The notes under the pieces are model-generated. The model did no database searches, was not told the origin of the DNA, and saw only the letters and a program-made list of their open reading frames with translations. From contig DF239880.1 in assembly GCA_000507305.1 (NCBI GenBank), positions 1-64,000 of the forward strand: a DNA stretch of 64,000 nucleotides, read 5' to 3'. Both the position numbers and the translations under genes were made by a program. Every line of letters starts with the position of its first letter. Positions within the stretch are counted from its first letter, which is position 1. The DNA is from Breviolum minutum Mf 1.05b.01. Lineage: Eukaryota; Sar; Dinophyceae; Suessiales; Symbiodiniaceae. Below are positions 21,000 to 32,699 of this stretch, piece after piece.

Positions 21000-22220
21000 G
21001 CAAGAGTCCATGCTGCAACATGTACCCGCTCCTGATGTCCCATGCCAGAAATAAACAAGTGTAATGGTTACGGTAATTGATACAAGCAGCGATTGAGGCC
21101 AAATGATTTCATGCATGATGTATTGTAAGGTGTTTTTTTCCGAGTCCTACGTCAAGGGTCGTGGTTAAGTACTTTAGAGCAGATACATGCCACAAACAAG
21201 AAAAATGCCATGATCATGGCCGCAGGTGGGCATGAACGCCAGATGGCATGGACGTTTGTTGATTAAATCGAAGGTGTGTTTCTTGGCTCATGTCTTTCCA
21301 AAGGTGTGGAAATCGTTGACTCTAAACTTGGATTTGTTGAAGGTTTGAAGGTGATTTTTTTTACTTTTGTACCATGGCAATTCACCATTTTTCACCACCA
21401 TTTGGGTATGTTTTACCTTTTCCAAGCATCGAACAAGGCTATTAAAAACTAATATGCAAACTCTTGATTTATACAAATCTATTTACAGAAAGGCCTTGTG
21501 AAATCAATCCCAGAGAAATCAAGGCTTCTGAAAGGGGGGTGATGGATTCGACTTAGAGATGATGTTTTGTTTTGGACCTTGGCATTGGATCCATTACAAT
21601 CATGCAAGCCTAAGAAGACCCCCCAAGAAATAGCCGGCCTTATGATCAGGGACTATGAAAACCCATTGGCTTCCCTTAATAAGGCCTTATTAGGGCATTA
21701 TTTCTTGGGGGGGGGGGTGGCATTGGGGGGTTCCCCTTAGGATGCATGATGCAAGTCAACCTTGAAGACTTGAGGAATGCCCTAGGCGTCAATCGCGTCA
21801 TATTCTCAGAAGATGATTCGGGTGTCCAAGCACCGAAACGAAACGCATAGTCATAGTATTTATTTAGGTTCCAAGAAACCATTCTCAGTTTCGGAGATTG
21901 GATTCCTAAGGTAGGATGGTTGACACTGTTTTTGTTTGTGGAACATGCGCCATGCATTAAAAATGACAAATGTAGATACAGTAACTGATATACGCAGAGA
22001 AAATTGCGGACTGGTGGCATCCATGATTTCATTGCAAAGAATCAAACATATGAAGATGGCTAAAAGATGACGTACCATATTGTTGTGATGCCCTGTCAGT
22101 GACAAAAAAAACAATACATTGACAAGGAGGCAAAGATGCGGGTCCAAAACTGTTTTTTTTGGGATACAGTTGGAACATGGTTTGTTCATTGGGGAAATTT
22201 CTAGCATATTCTTTTATATT
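21000..22220. other. Non-genic stretch
   Basis: No exon supported. Contains palindrome I1, G and T runs and AT-rich sequence. Confidence 0.4.
21615..21718. repeat. Palindrome family I, copy I1
   Basis: Family I has CAAGAAATAGCCGGCCTTAT and its partner AATAAGGCC...TATTTCTTGGGG. The right end here runs into a G-rich tract. Confidence 0.65.
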
Positions 22221-22302
22221 TGTTTGTTTTAAGGAGTTGTGTTTTTGGTTTGGAAAACATTAGTGTCCAACTTGATCCTTTGAGAGTCCTCCAATCCGGT
22301 AA

Positions 22303-22380
22303 GATCCATGGGACTGGTATATTTACCAACATTTACCATGAAAATCAAACCATTCTCAATGTAGGTAAAGACATACCACG
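22303..22380. repeat. Palindrome family C, copy C3, abutting D2
   Basis: Left ATCCATGGGACTGGTATATT, right GTAGGTAAAGACATACCACG; its end coincides with the D2 tip. Confidence 0.6.
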
Positions 22381-22495
22381 TGGATGTCCCAGGAAGTTAG
22401 ATCGGTGGGTCATAACCCCAATATACCCTCTTTGTATGTAGGTTATAACCCATTGATCCTAACCATTGATCCTAACTTCTAACAGGACATCCAAG
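22381..22495. repeat. Palindrome family D, copy D2
   Basis: Left TGGATGTCCCAGGAAGTTAG, right TAACAGGACATCCAAG. Confidence 0.7.
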
Positions 22496-22827
22496 CAGCC
22501 CCATGGATCCGTCATGGATCCATACCGGTTAACGCTGAGGTTTCTCCGGCCAAGTCTGAAAGTGTCGGTTGAGTCGGTTAGTCGCAGCGCCGATGCTAAA
22601 ATGAGAGGAGTTCAACAAAACTAGGTTTTTAATGGGCCCTACTATACCTGGGTAACTGGGGTGAAGATAAGCCCTATAAATGGAGTTTAAAACCTTATTG
22701 AAACTGGGTGCTAGCTTGATGGTGTGGTGGCTGTAATTTCTACTGAGATCCAAAGTATGATGTCAGAATAAGGCTAGAAACCACCCTACTAAGAGTATTG
22801 TTTTTATGCAAGCAAAAAACCGGGTGA

Positions 22828-22945
22828 TACTGTTGATGGTTTAGAAATCCGGTATACTCAGCAGTTGAGGTTGGTAGTTTATCCCATTATTTACGTTGGG
22901 TCTTATACATCCCAGGTGGTCCAGGATTTCTGAACCATCAACAGT
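22828..22945. repeat. Palindrome family B, copy B2 (complete)
   Basis: Left TACTGTTGATGGTTTAGAAA, right GATTTCTGAACCATCAACAG. Its right end touches a family P copy. Confidence 0.8.
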
Positions 22946-23063
22946 CCCTAATCCTCCAAATACATTGTGAGTAGGTGGAACCCCAAACACCTCCTGAGAA
23001 GGCCTTTAGGGGCTCCAAACACCTCCTGAGAAGGTATTTGGAGGAATTTGGAAGACTAGGGAG
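22943..23063. repeat. Palindrome family P, copy P1
   Basis: Family P has tips CCCTAGTCTTCCAGTCATAC and its complement. Here CCCTAATCCTCCAAATAC...GTATTTGGAGG, GGAAGACTAGGG, with an inner direct repeat CAAACACCTCCTGAGAAGG. Confidence 0.6.
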
Positions 23064-23559
23064 TAATGAATGAATTTCAATTTTCTCAGAGCAATACAAT
23101 TCCAGCCTTTTGAACGAGCCAGCGGCGCGCGATGATGAGGGGCGGGGTCACACAGGGACGACAGTTGACAGCTGTCAAGGACGTTGCTACGGTGTTCCCT
23201 TCATGTTTTTTTCGGGACGTTTCTGGTTTCTCAAAAGCTTTGCAAGCTGAAAAGATGATTTGTGGAAATGTATACAAATCAACATCAAATCAACTGAACT
23301 ACTCAAGGGTTTTTAACAAACACACTGTATTCATGGATGTTGTTTTCAAACACCCAAAAATAAAGCAACTGTGGTTGGGGGTTGGGGGTGATCTATGCCC
23401 CACGTCACATTTGACCACATGAAGGGACACGTCCTGACGACACTGGGTCGTCCAGCGAGGGCCGGTCACCGCATGACTTGGTCGGCTTGACAAAAGAGCA
23501 AGAGAGCGGCAGGTGTTGGAATGTGAAAACATCATATTACAACGTACCTGGAAATTATT

Positions 23560-23805
23560 AAAGTGACTTTGGATAAGTATATATTTATGTTCCTTGAACT
23601 GATGTTCCATCCTTATATTGGAAAGAAGAAAGGGTCTACACAATTGAACTTTGAACATGTCTACTTGTATACTACTCGTGTCATGAGGGTTGCTGAACAT
23701 GCCTTTGGAATGTCCATGAGTGATATATGGTTCTTATATGTCATCACGACCGACAAACCGTCCAGACTGAAAAAACAAGACCCCAGGGTTGGTTGGTTAC
23801 CCTGA
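23560..23805 (+). CDS. Weak exon candidate
   Basis: The frame reads LDKYIFMFLELMFHPYIG, then NFEHVYLYTTRVMRVAEHAF, to a stop at 23803. It has a protein-like hydrophobic/charged pattern but no recognised motif, and the opposite strand is also open across part of it. Confidence 0.2.
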   Translation, partial: KVTLDKYIFMFLELMFHPYIGKKKGSTQLNFEHVYLYTTRVMRVAEHAFGMSMSDIWFLYVITTDKPSRLKKQDPRVGWLP

Positions 23806-23877
23806 AACTAGCAGTTTGCCCTTTGAAAGTCAATGGTTGGAATATGAGATTTGCTTTTCGGGATGGTAAGCGGTAAC

Positions 23878-24212
23878 CCCTAGTCTTTCAAATACCTGCT
23901 GAGAATGTCTTGTGGGTAGGTTTTGGGGGTCCAATTACATTTGCACGTTTGGTGTTTGGAAGCCTATAGGGAAGTTTGATGGGCTACACCTCTGAAGATT
24001 AACATGGAACATAATCATGGAGGTTTGGTTCAGATCATGTTCCTTCCTAAATGTCTGATTTGTTGGTTCCATATCCATCTTCCAGGGATGTAGATATTTC
24101 TTTGACACCCCCAGAGTCACAAGTTTCCTGAAACTAAAGACCTTCAGGACCTCAGGGCCCCAAACACCTTTGGGGATATGACTGGAGGATGGGGTGACTG
24201 GAAGACTGGGGC
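23878..24212. repeat. Palindrome family P, copy P2 (enlarged)
   Basis: Left CCCTAGTCTTTCAAATACC, right ATATGACTGGAGGATGGGG, GACTGGAAGACTGGGG; about 330 bases between tips. Confidence 0.45.
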
Positions 24213-24232
24213 CAAGGTTTGTTACTGGGATG

Positions 24233-24367
24233 TCCTGCCGGTACTTAGGATCACTGGGTGAGTTATAACCCCTATATAAGTAGGTGATTTACGTCCCATA
24301 AGTAGGTGAAATCAACCAACTTACGTAACTTACTAACTAGTTACTAACTTCCTAGTACCCTCCTTGG
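24233..24367. repeat. Palindrome family D, copy D3
   Basis: Left CTGGGATGTCCTGCCGGTAC, arms ATAAGTAGGTGA repeated, right GTACCCTCCTTGG. Confidence 0.65.
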
Positions 24368-24494
24368 GAAACTAACTTCTGTTGATCCCCTGCTCAGCCC
24401 CCCCTCCCCGATCCCCACCCCTCATGGAGAGGTTGGGAAGCTTTGGATCGTGAGCATGAATTGGCTTTCCTACGTGCCACGGTGCGGGTCTTGG

Positions 24495-24600
24495 GATATA
24501 CGGCGATCGCAACTCCCAATTTTGGTGGCGATTTGTAAGGGCCATGATACACCCAATACATGGGAGTTTCCGCCATCTAGTTTCCGCCATGGATTCTTCG
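24495..24600. repeat. Palindrome family H, copy H3 (diverged)
   Basis: Family H has tips GAAAGTAGATGGCGCAACTC and its complement. H3 keeps CGCAACTCCCA and ACATGGGAGTTTCCGCCATC. Confidence 0.6.
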
Positions 24601-24726
24601 GGGTTCGGGTTGGTGATTTGTTGGGGTGTTTCTGTGTTTGAGCTCCAAGAGAGTAGTTGTTGATGAGATACTGAACATCTGAATCTGGTGTAGGCAGTAT
24701 GGGATTTTCTGGAAAAACACGACGAC

Positions 24727-24797
24727 CACAACAACAACAACAACAACAACAACAGCAGCAACAGCAGCAACAACAGCAACAACAACAACAACAACAG
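24727..24797. repeat. AAC/AGC trinucleotide microsatellite
   Basis: Uninterrupted ACA/GCA triplets, about 70 bases. Confidence 0.95.
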
Positions 24798-24829
24798 GCC
24801 ACTTGAAGTCCACTTGGCACCAATCTTTT

Positions 24830-25620
24830 GCTGATCCTTTGTTTCATCTTTTCGTTTCATCACATTCTATGGCACAACATGTCCTTGAGGAGGTCCCGTC
24901 ACACCATCAGAAGGCCTTCAAGTTAAGTCCAATTGGATTCCTTCCAATAATAACTCTTCGCCACCCTTGAGATGAGCAGATGACCAATTGAAGTCTTGTG
25001 GGGATTTACTTTTACATACGAGATGACAAAAAGTACGCACTAGTTATATTACAGTGCATTATTTTATTCGTTCATAAAACAACTCTTTCAGTATCCCTTC
25101 ACTATACCCGTACACCTTCATGGTTTAAGTCAATGGTCTGGTGACATTTTTAATGTTGACATCAGAATCACCAATCTGAGTTACGTTGGGCCCAAGTTAT
25201 CTCTGAATTTTTGACATCTTCGGCCGATTTGTTTTGGGGGTTTTACACGAGCACTGTTGTCTCCGATTGTTTGGGTTCTATTGAATGGTGACGTCCAGAC
25301 ATATCCCGGAGATCAACATGTTTTTTTTTTTTTTTTTCGGGCCACGTTTTGGATACCCCGGGCCACACTGGATTTTTCAAGCGGCGAATTACCCCGAAAA
25401 CTAACATGGCAATAGAACATCACCATGTTTAATTGGTGAGGTACATCTTCAAACAGTTGGTTTTCCACTGTCATGTTAGTTTACTAGAGTGCAGTGTATA
25501 CTCCTCCAAAAAACCCCAAGCGACATTTTCACGTCCATTGTTGTTTTCAAACAAATATTCCAAGCCTCGAGGAATGAGTCCATATACGAGTCTTGTACAT
25601 TCCCTATAGACCAACCTCAT
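24830..25620. other. Non-genic stretch
   Basis: No exon seen. Includes a 17-base T run at about 25321 and half of a family-G-like tip near 25395. Confidence 0.4.
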
Positions 25621-25632
25621 ACCCAGGTCCAC

Positions 25633-25720
25633 TCAATGTATGATATATTTACCTACATTTACCATAAGACTTGACCATTCACGTAGGTAAATAATGGTAA
25701 ATATACAATCGTCCCATTGA
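25633..25720. repeat. Palindrome family C, copy C4
   Basis: Left CAATGTATGATATATTTACC, core ACCATAAGACTTGACCATTC, right GGTAAATATACAATCG. Confidence 0.65.
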
Positions 25721-25934
25721 GCATCTGGGTATCTTCCGAACACCTCATGACATTCATGACGCTGGTGGTGTTTTCGGATGGCTGCTCCAAAAAGGCCAAG
25801 TCTATGGGACATAGCGCTCAGGTGCGGTGCGTTCAGTCGGTGACGGGGGTTTGGTATTACTAAGGCGGCCTTAAACCTCGAATTTCTTGGTGTTTTTTTT
25901 TGGTGTATTTATGTTGGTGTACAGTGTACTACTG

Positions 25935-26030
25935 GTAGGTGGTTACAAAAAAAAACATGTTCACCCAATATTTGGGGATGATTCCCCATTTTGAATATTG
26001 TTCAAAGGGGTTGGTTCAACAACCAACTAG
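25935..26030. repeat. Palindrome family A, copy A3 (diverged)
   Basis: Begins GTAGGTGGTTACAAAA, ends TTGGTTCAACAACCAACTAG; inner branch-like CTAAT lost. Confidence 0.6.
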
Positions 26031-26218
26031 AGGAATATTAGTGTTTTGCTGCCAAACTCTTTAGGGGGGGGTGGGTAAGTTGTGTTGTGCAATTTTCTCA
26101 GCAACTGGTGAGGTTCGCGTGTGATTTTTGGGGTTGCCTTGCAAGACCTTTTGCAATTCAATAAGGGCGAGGGATGTTTTTTTTACAGGTAAACCCATAG
26201 GAAACAATGGCAAACATA

Positions 26219-26240
26219 CGGTTGATGGTTCAGAAATCCC
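26219..26240. repeat. Family B left-tip fragment
   Basis: GGTTGATGGTTCAGAAATCC only; no matching right tip found nearby. Confidence 0.5.
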
Positions 26241-26580
26241 AAACAAACACTTAGGATGTATAAAACATCACTCTCATCAACATCCTAGTCTTCTAAATTT
26301 CCCTTGTTTGCGAAACCCTTGAAAAAAAGGCTTTCCACAGGTCTACTCACAAGGTGATGATTAGTGACATGCACCAGTTTCAGAGTTCAAAGTTCAAAAA
26401 AACATTTTCAGGTATCCGGCCAGTTCCAGGGAAATGGGACCCCTTTTTTTTCCGGGAAAATCCAGGTTGGTGAAATATTATTCCATTTGGTTAGTTAGAT
26501 TTTTTAACTCGGCCAAAACACTTGTTTGCAAAAATTAAAAAGAATTTGTTGGGGAACAACTGTTTTCTATTTTGATAATT

Positions 26581-26847
26581 TCACGACCTTAACAACTGGC
26601 TTTTCACAACTGAAATAACCAAATTCGACCTTACGACCCCTGTATAATCAATAATTTGACCAGATTTGTCCAGATCAGATTCACGTGGAAAGGAAACAAA
26701 AGGCGTTTCGATGTGGTGATTGATGTGATCCTTCTCCAGGCTTTGACACGAATGAACAGCGCTGTGACCAACACACTCACGATGCGGTCCATGCCAACGG
26801 TAGGGTGGCCTTAAAGGGAACATATGTGCGATCGGGTCGATCACCAC
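26581..26847 (-). CDS. Weak minus-strand exon candidate
   Basis: A minus-strand frame includes FPLRPPYRWHGPHRECVGH, HSCQSLEKDHINHHIETPF and a charged tail. It resembles no family I can name. The plus strand is also partly open (HTHDAVHANGRVALKG), so neither strand is certain. Confidence 0.2.
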   Translation of the reverse strand: MVIDPIAHMFPLRPPYRWHGPHRECVGHSAVHSCQSLEKDHINHHIETPFVSFPRESDLDKSGQIIDYTGVVRSNLVISVVKSQLLRS

Positions 26848-27014
26848 CCATTGCTTCCCTGTGCTAGGGGATGGAAAATCAACCCACTAGTGGTAGGGGT
26901 TTATATACCTATTTATAAGGATTCCATCTTTTGAAGAAAGATGTGCATCGTGAGAGCCTTTGATCAAGTATCAAACTCGAAAGTATTTTTGTTCTTCGTG
27001 TTGAAAAACTCTTG

Positions 27015-27566
27015 ATGGCGGAGAATCCAGAAGTTACTGCCAATACTGCAGAGACGGAAGCCCCTGCTCCTACGGCAGGAAATGCACCTGAGACGGCGGT
27101 TCCAAAGTCCGGGAGTAATGTCATCCCTCCAGTTGAGACTCCACCTCCTGGGGGTGCTTTGACTGAATCTCCTGAGCTGACCTCTACCATGTCGGTGGAG
27201 TTGACCACCTCTCGTGCGGAGACGGAAGCCTTGCTGAAAGCGATTCAGGAAGTTTCTACATCTGTGGAAGCGAGCGAAGGTCAAGAGGGAACTGCAAGTT
27301 TGATCAAAGTGATGCTTTTGGGTCTGAACGCACAAAGATCCACTTCACAGGGATTTAGTGTGGAGATGAAGCAGATTGCTGTGAAGCAATTGGATCTGCT
27401 ACGCCATGTAGCTACTGGTTTTCAGGATCAGACTGATCATTTACAGCAGATCAGTGACGATATTGGCACCAACCTCAATGCCTCTTGTCAAAGGTGGGAT
27501 GACCATCCCGAATATAGGGAGTTGATCGACCCTGGCACATATTTGGAACCAAACAAAGCTGAGTGA
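27015..27566 (+). CDS. Gag-like/alanine-threonine-rich protein fragment, 183 codons
   Basis: ATG at 27015 (MAENPEVTANTAETEAPAP) opens a low-complexity A/T/P/E N-terminus of about 65 residues. A helical region follows (ETEALLKAIQEVSTSVEASE; EMKQIAVKQLDLLRHVATGF; QDQTDHLQQISDDIG) and the end is RWDDHPEYRELIDPGTYLEP. An acidic start followed by long amphipathic helices suits a retroelement gag or structural protein, but no zinc knuckle is present. The stop TGA is immediately followed by the tip of a family B palindrome, so the natural C-terminus was probably cut by that insertion. A second copy of the last ~45 bases occurs at 50702-50747. Confidence 0.55.
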   Translation: MAENPEVTANTAETEAPAPTAGNAPETAVPKSGSNVIPPVETPPPGGALTESPELTSTMSVELTTSRAETEALLKAIQEVSTSVEASEGQEGTASLIKVMLLGLNAQRSTSQGFSVEMKQIAVKQLDLLRHVATGFQDQTDHLQQISDDIGTNLNASCQRWDDHPEYRELIDPGTYLEPNKAE

Positions 27567-27697
27567 TACTGTTGATGGTTCAGAAATCCGGCCAACCGCC
27601 ACTTATATATCAAATCCTATATGAAATATGGGATATTCTCAATATCATCTCAATATCAACTGGTTAGTTTACCGGATTTCTTCCACCATCAACAGTA
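27567..27697. repeat. Palindrome family B, copy B3, at the end of the gag-like frame
   Basis: Left TACTGTTGATGGTTCAGAAA, right TTCCACCATCAACAGTA. The stop codon of the 27015 frame is two bases before its left tip. Confidence 0.8.
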
Positions 27698-27699
27698 TA

Positions 27700-28950
27700 A
27701 CCCCGCTACAGCTACAAATAAAGAATAGACCTGGTCCATGTGGGTGGTTTTAACAAACCTGCCACTTAGGTTGGTTATTTGCAACCTACAACCTGCTACA
27801 AGCTACAGTATGAGAAAGATTTAAGTCCGATGGGGAGGTCTAAGGCTGATGGGGAGATACTCAGCCAACGGGGAGGTTTAAGGCCAAGGAAACAGGATTT
27901 GTAAAGCATGTTCCAATCCCAACGATCGGGACGTCTTGAGACTTGTAAAATTCGTTTCAAGGAAAGCTTGAATTTGAATAGGTCGTGAGTTATGGTGAGT
28001 TGTTTTTTTGAGGTAGTATCTCAATGCATCGAGAAAGTGGCGGAATAAACTCCTACTCTCGAAAATATAAGTGGATGAAAACAAACACAACTTTGCTAAA
28101 ACCTTCCAAGTTGTAGCCAGCGAGCCGCTGGGATCATCCAAAAGACAAGAGAACTGGTAACTGGATGTGTTTTTTTTTGCAAGAAAAAAAACGTGGGCAT
28201 TTGGGGCTGCAGAATGTAGTTTCCAAATCCTGCGAAGCATTTTTATGAAAGCCCATTGAATACCCCAAATCAATGGGTATCGTTTTTGAAAAATGTTTGA
28301 CTTGTAGTAACATGTGGGAACCTACTTGAAGGTTTTGGGTGTCAACTGATGGATCAACGTCAGTCAAAGAATGATTTTGGCAACAGGGGGAAGATGGAAT
28401 CATTGTGGAGATTAAGAACCTACGTTGTGTATACCTTTGCCTACTCGAAACTTGTTGTCGGTGTTCTTAGTACATTTTTTATACTACAATGTTACAATAC
28501 TGTCATGTTATATATTTTGTTATCGTTATTATCATGAAGATGTATAATATCTCCAAGCATGGATCAGCATCTATGATACATCAGGCTGAGTAGTTTTTTT
28601 TACATCCAAAAAACCCTTCCAAACATCACAACTTCTGTTTGTTGAAGCCCCCCCCCAAAAAAAATATCATCCCCCAAAAAAATACACATCATGATATGAC
28701 GAGGAGGATGTGGAGTAAAGATGTCAAAAATGTTGTTCTTGGGGAATGCTTCCTTACTGGAATAGTCCCAGCTTGGTTAGTTCAACTTGGGCTGTTTGAG
28801 TGGTCAGGTTGGCAAATTCATAGGAACAGTCTTTGCTACAACAACAGCTCTTGACATTCTTTGGAGCATCATTTTTGGTATCTAAATTCCTTTTACTTCC
28901 AGGTTCTATAGGTATAACAAACTCATGTAAGTTGGTTGATATCTGTTGAT
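27700..28950. other. Non-genic stretch
   Basis: No exon supported; AT-rich with homopolymer runs and a direct triple AAGGCTGATGGGGAG-like motif at 27826-27880. Confidence 0.35.
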
Positions 28951-28952
28951 AT

Positions 28953-29073
28953 CTGTTGATGGTTTCAGACATCCGGGTTCAACTCACCAGTTGATATGGT
29001 AAATATCCCATAATTTACAAGGTTTCTGCTACATCCCAGTTGGTTGGGAATGGGATTTCTGAACCAGCAACAG
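28953..29073. repeat. Palindrome family B, copy B4
   Basis: Left CTGTTGATGGTTTCAGACAT, right GGATTTCTGAACCAGCAACAG; the tip is preceded by a duplicated ATCTGTTGAT. Confidence 0.7.
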
Positions 29074-29400
29074 GATGTCATGAGCCAGGATCCCTGCATC
29101 CCCTTTCCCCACCCAAAAACCGAGTCCACGGCTGGCGGCGAGCCGGCCGTCCGGGAGACGCGGCGGAAGGGGAGGGGTTGGGTGGGTGGAACTTTGAAGG
29201 TTTTTAGATCTCCAAAACCCCTGAAGTTGAACGAGTGGTTCACCTGAAAAGGCGAATACCGAAACTGAGGTTCAGTGTTTTCGGTATGTTTTTGGGGTCC
29301 AGTCACACCTTCTGGGTTTCGGTGGGACTGGATGCCTATAGGGTTGTGGATTTGATTTGGTTTGGTTGGTGTGTGTTTTTTTTTTTCGGATTGTACCATG

Positions 29401-29554
29401 CAAGGTGGGCCCCGACTATATATAGTTATAAATGGAATGGAGTTGTAAGCCCCATAAAGGGCCCAATAAATGGGTAGCTTGGGTTGTAACACTTATAAGT
29501 GCATTATAAGTGCAGCTATAACCCTACATCTAACTGGCAGGGGCCCACCTTGTG
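29401..29554. repeat. Palindrome family F, copy F1
   Basis: Family F has tips CAAGGTGGGCCCC and GGGGCCCACCTTG with GTTATAA-rich arms. Complete here, with a doubled ATTATAAGTGC core. Confidence 0.8.
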
Positions 29555-29559
29555 GTAAA

Positions 29560-30150
29560 TTAAACCACCATGGTTCAATATGTATTTCCTATAACAAGAG
29601 GTCGAGCACGATTTCGACACGGATTTCAATCGGCTTGTTTCTCTTGTGACCTTAAACTCAAAACCCGCAGACTAATTGGGCGAAACATGTTTGGTAGATT
29701 TGCGGAGGCATTGCTCTTGAGTATAAAAGTAGGGTTGATAAAAACCTATTACTGTAGATTTCTACTAGAAAACAACCATTCCTAAAGTTTTTGCAGAAAC
29801 CAGAAAGAGGGCATACATAGTATTGCATTTATGATATGCATTGCTGCATTCATTGGTATGCACATTCAATGCAAAAACACCTTCCACAAAAAGTCGCTTT
29901 GTATCCACATTTTGTGACCTTGACAAAGTTGTTTCTATGCTAAGAATGTTGAATCAAAGCTACTGAGCTGACATGGACACAAACAACAAGCTAGGTCCAG
30001 TGCTATGTTTGGGTTGTTTTTTTTATGTCGTTGACCAAGATCCCCGAAACAACATCTTCCAAGTCACTCTCGTCAGTCATCGCAAGGGACAAAATATGTT
30101 TCTTCTGGTTGTTTGACCGGATGTTTTTTTGTTTTTCGAAATTTCAATTG
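29560..30150. other. Non-genic stretch
   Basis: AT-rich, no supported exon and no clear palindrome. Confidence 0.35.
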
Positions 30151-31093
30151 ATCTTAGGTCGCGGCTTTAGTACGTGAGCCCACGGATTTGTCTCTACCAG
30201 AGGAAGATGTGAGAAAGCTCAGTTGTGTCTTGTTGGGTGTTGTGTTTATGTGAAAACCCACCATTTCAGGTGGTGAAAGGGTTTGGGAAATCTGACTGTC
30301 AAACATAGTAGCCAAGATAGCTTACAAGCCTTTGGTATGTTTGAATTCAATATAAACTACACTAGACACTGGATGACAGATGAGATGACATATTCTTATG
30401 TCGGTCAGCATGATTTGTTTTTTTGTGCAGAGGTAAGCATGATTGAGCCAGTAGAATGGCAAGGACTATCTATGGTTGATTATATACCCTTACAAAAACA
30501 AAGGGACCGTCAGAAACCTCCATTGATCAGGGATGTGGCGCAAGAAAAAGGTCTGTAGGCTGTCTCATGTGAGTGTCCCACTCCCCTCATATAGATTACC
30601 CTCCCGAACAACTAACGGCAGGAAACTAAAAATCACCAAAGAAAAAGGACAACGTCATCGAAGAGATAGGGGGATTGCTGAACTTGATGACAATGATCCT
30701 CCATTGTTGAGACACAAGGTTCCTGGAAGAGATTGCAGTCAACACTGTCGATGATTTCATTCAAGAAATTGCAGCAGGAGCTGCCATTCCAGTCGTTCTT
30801 CGTTTTTGCCGTTCAGTTGTGAAAAAGGTCATGGATTCCCACTCCGCGATGACTGGCAGCAATCACCAAGAACTGTTGTCAGTGAGCAACGTTTAAAAGT
30901 GGAGACAGATCAGTTCATCGCGGATTTTGCAGAGAAGTGTGAGGCACCTGTGAAAAGGAAAATAATCTTCCAAACCTCTGTTTTTTCTGTGTTCTATCTT
31001 AGTTTTGGGAGCGCATATACTTTTCAACGAAGTGATATCTTGATCACCTACGGACCTGGAGTTTCTCGAGAACTTCAGTGCACATCCAAGTGA
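30150..31093 (+). CDS. Unrecognised gene, several exons or frame-broken copy
   Basis: Coding-like pieces in order: 30157-30230 (VAALVREPTDLSLPEEDVRK) after acceptor TCTTAG; 30640-30725 (RDRGIAELDDNDPPLLRHK); 30722-30830 (FLEEIAVNTVDDFIQEIAAG, AAIPVVLRFCRSVVKKVM); 30850-30965 (VSEQRLKVETDQFIADFAEK, CEAPVKRK). The last two are in different frames with an A5 run at 30822-30826 between them. The minus strand has no long open frame here, which supports plus-strand coding. No known domain recognised. Confidence 0.45.
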
Positions 31094-31610
31094 GAAAAGG
31101 GCATAATTGAGTGGATATCAGCGAGAAGACTTAAACTCATCATACCTCATAGATTCCATCCAAGCTGTTCATTCTGTTGATGGCCGAAATCTCGTATCAG
31201 TCCCGAGTTATTTAGTGTCTTCTATTTGCAAAGATACCTTTCTGATGATCGTGGACGATCCCTGATATTAGCGATTCGTAGGAGGTATAGGATGGATATA
31301 TGGCCACTTACTCTAAAATATCTCAGTACCTAACTAGCAATCAGGTGCTTTCGCTCTAAAAACATCCCACCTTTTGAAGTATATAATGGTAACCTCACCC
31401 AAATGATCCAATCACCATTTACCGGTAAAAAAAACCTTAGGATCATCCAAGTGATCCTCCCTTTGCTCTTTTCAACCAACCCGAATGGCGAAAAAATGGA
31501 TGTGGAAACCTCCACACCTTGCCGAGGTGTTGATCAAAGGTGGTACAGGTGAGAATGAGGCGCGGCAGCGAAACAGCTTGCGAAGTTGATTTGACGAAAA
31601 TAAGTTTTTA

Positions 31611-31711
31611 CACCCCGGAAATTTAACATAGCCCCTAAAAATAGGCAATCCCAAAAGGAAACTCATCTTCCAACCATCATTTTTCAGGGGCTATGTTAAA
31701 TTTCGGGGGTG
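31611..31711. repeat. Palindrome family G, copy G3
   Basis: Left CACCCCGGAAATTTAACATA, right CTATGTTAAATTTCGGGGGT; long, nearly perfect arms. Confidence 0.75.
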
Positions 31712-32294
31712 TATTTGGGAAAAGTGTGATGCAAGGTGCCCCCCAAATAATATCTCGAGACTGGGAACCCATAATTTACCTTTGGTGATCACACTTTTCA
31801 AGAAGTAAAATCTCACTTCCTTTTGATATAGGGGATGAAATGCAATCTCCACACTGAAGACCCACTTGACCATTTGTTTAAAGGGGTTACTTAAGCCATA
31901 TTTTTAGAGTTTAAACCCTTCTTCATGGTTTTGCGGTCCAATCGAAATTATATGGAGATTATAATGAGCCAATATATAAAGATCCCTATCAACCAATCAG
32001 GATTTCATGGACGACATGTCATGATTTTTTTCAGGTTTGAACCCGCAAAAAAACAGAATCAATGACTTGGATTTGAGGTTCAGGTAACGTTTTAAAGGAA
32101 TTTAACATGGACATCGCCTTGAAATCAGCAATTTGATAGATATTTAGCAAAATCTAAGATGAAGAAGCTTGAAAGAAATCTAAGATACTTGTAAAAATCA
32201 AGCATTGCTTGGTCACAAAACCGACTTTTTGAGTTTCTGAAGGACTCCAATCAGAGATACGAGTTCGCAAAAGCTGGTGAAGTCACGAGCTTTT

Positions 32295-32392
32295 CTAGGT
32301 GGTGGTTTCAAATATGTTTTATGTTCATCGTTATTTGGGGAAGATTCCCAATTTGACTAATATTTTTCAGATTGGTTGAAGCCACCAACTAG
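32295..32392. repeat. Palindrome family A, copy A4 (complete)
   Basis: Begins CTAGGTGGTGGTTTCAAAT, ends TTGAAGCCACCAACTAG; inner TTTGACTAATATTTTTCAG. Confidence 0.8.
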
Positions 32393-32621
32393 TTTTTTGG
32401 TTGTTTCTATGTTCAATTTGGGGGTCCAGTTTGGTGAGAACATGATATCCGATGATGTGAGATGCCAAAAAATCAGAGTTCTAGTCTCCAAGTGAGGGTT
32501 GTTTCTCCAAAGATGTGTGTGACATGTTGGGCGGGAGAATGTATTGAATATTTGAATAATATAATCCAATCATTTGAAAGATGAGTGTTACAAACAATGA
32601 GGAATAGAACCCCAGACACTG

Positions 32622-32695
32622 AATGTATGGTCTTTGTGCCTACATTTACCATAAACAGTTGACCAAATGCAGGTAAAAACACACCATACATTGTT
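32622..32695. repeat. Palindrome family C, copy C5
   Basis: Left GAATGTATGGTCTTTGTGCC, right ACACACCATACATTG. Confidence 0.65.
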
Positions 32696-32699
32696 GAGC

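Noticed and set aside
21701..21720. G-run as a telomere or G-quadruplex landmark
   Set aside because: An isolated homopolymer at the end of a family I palindrome without TTTAGGG-like units.
24577..24863. Minus-strand frames rich in poly-leucine, poly-cysteine or poly-valine
   Set aside because: Three frames of the same AAC/AGC microsatellite, no independent support.
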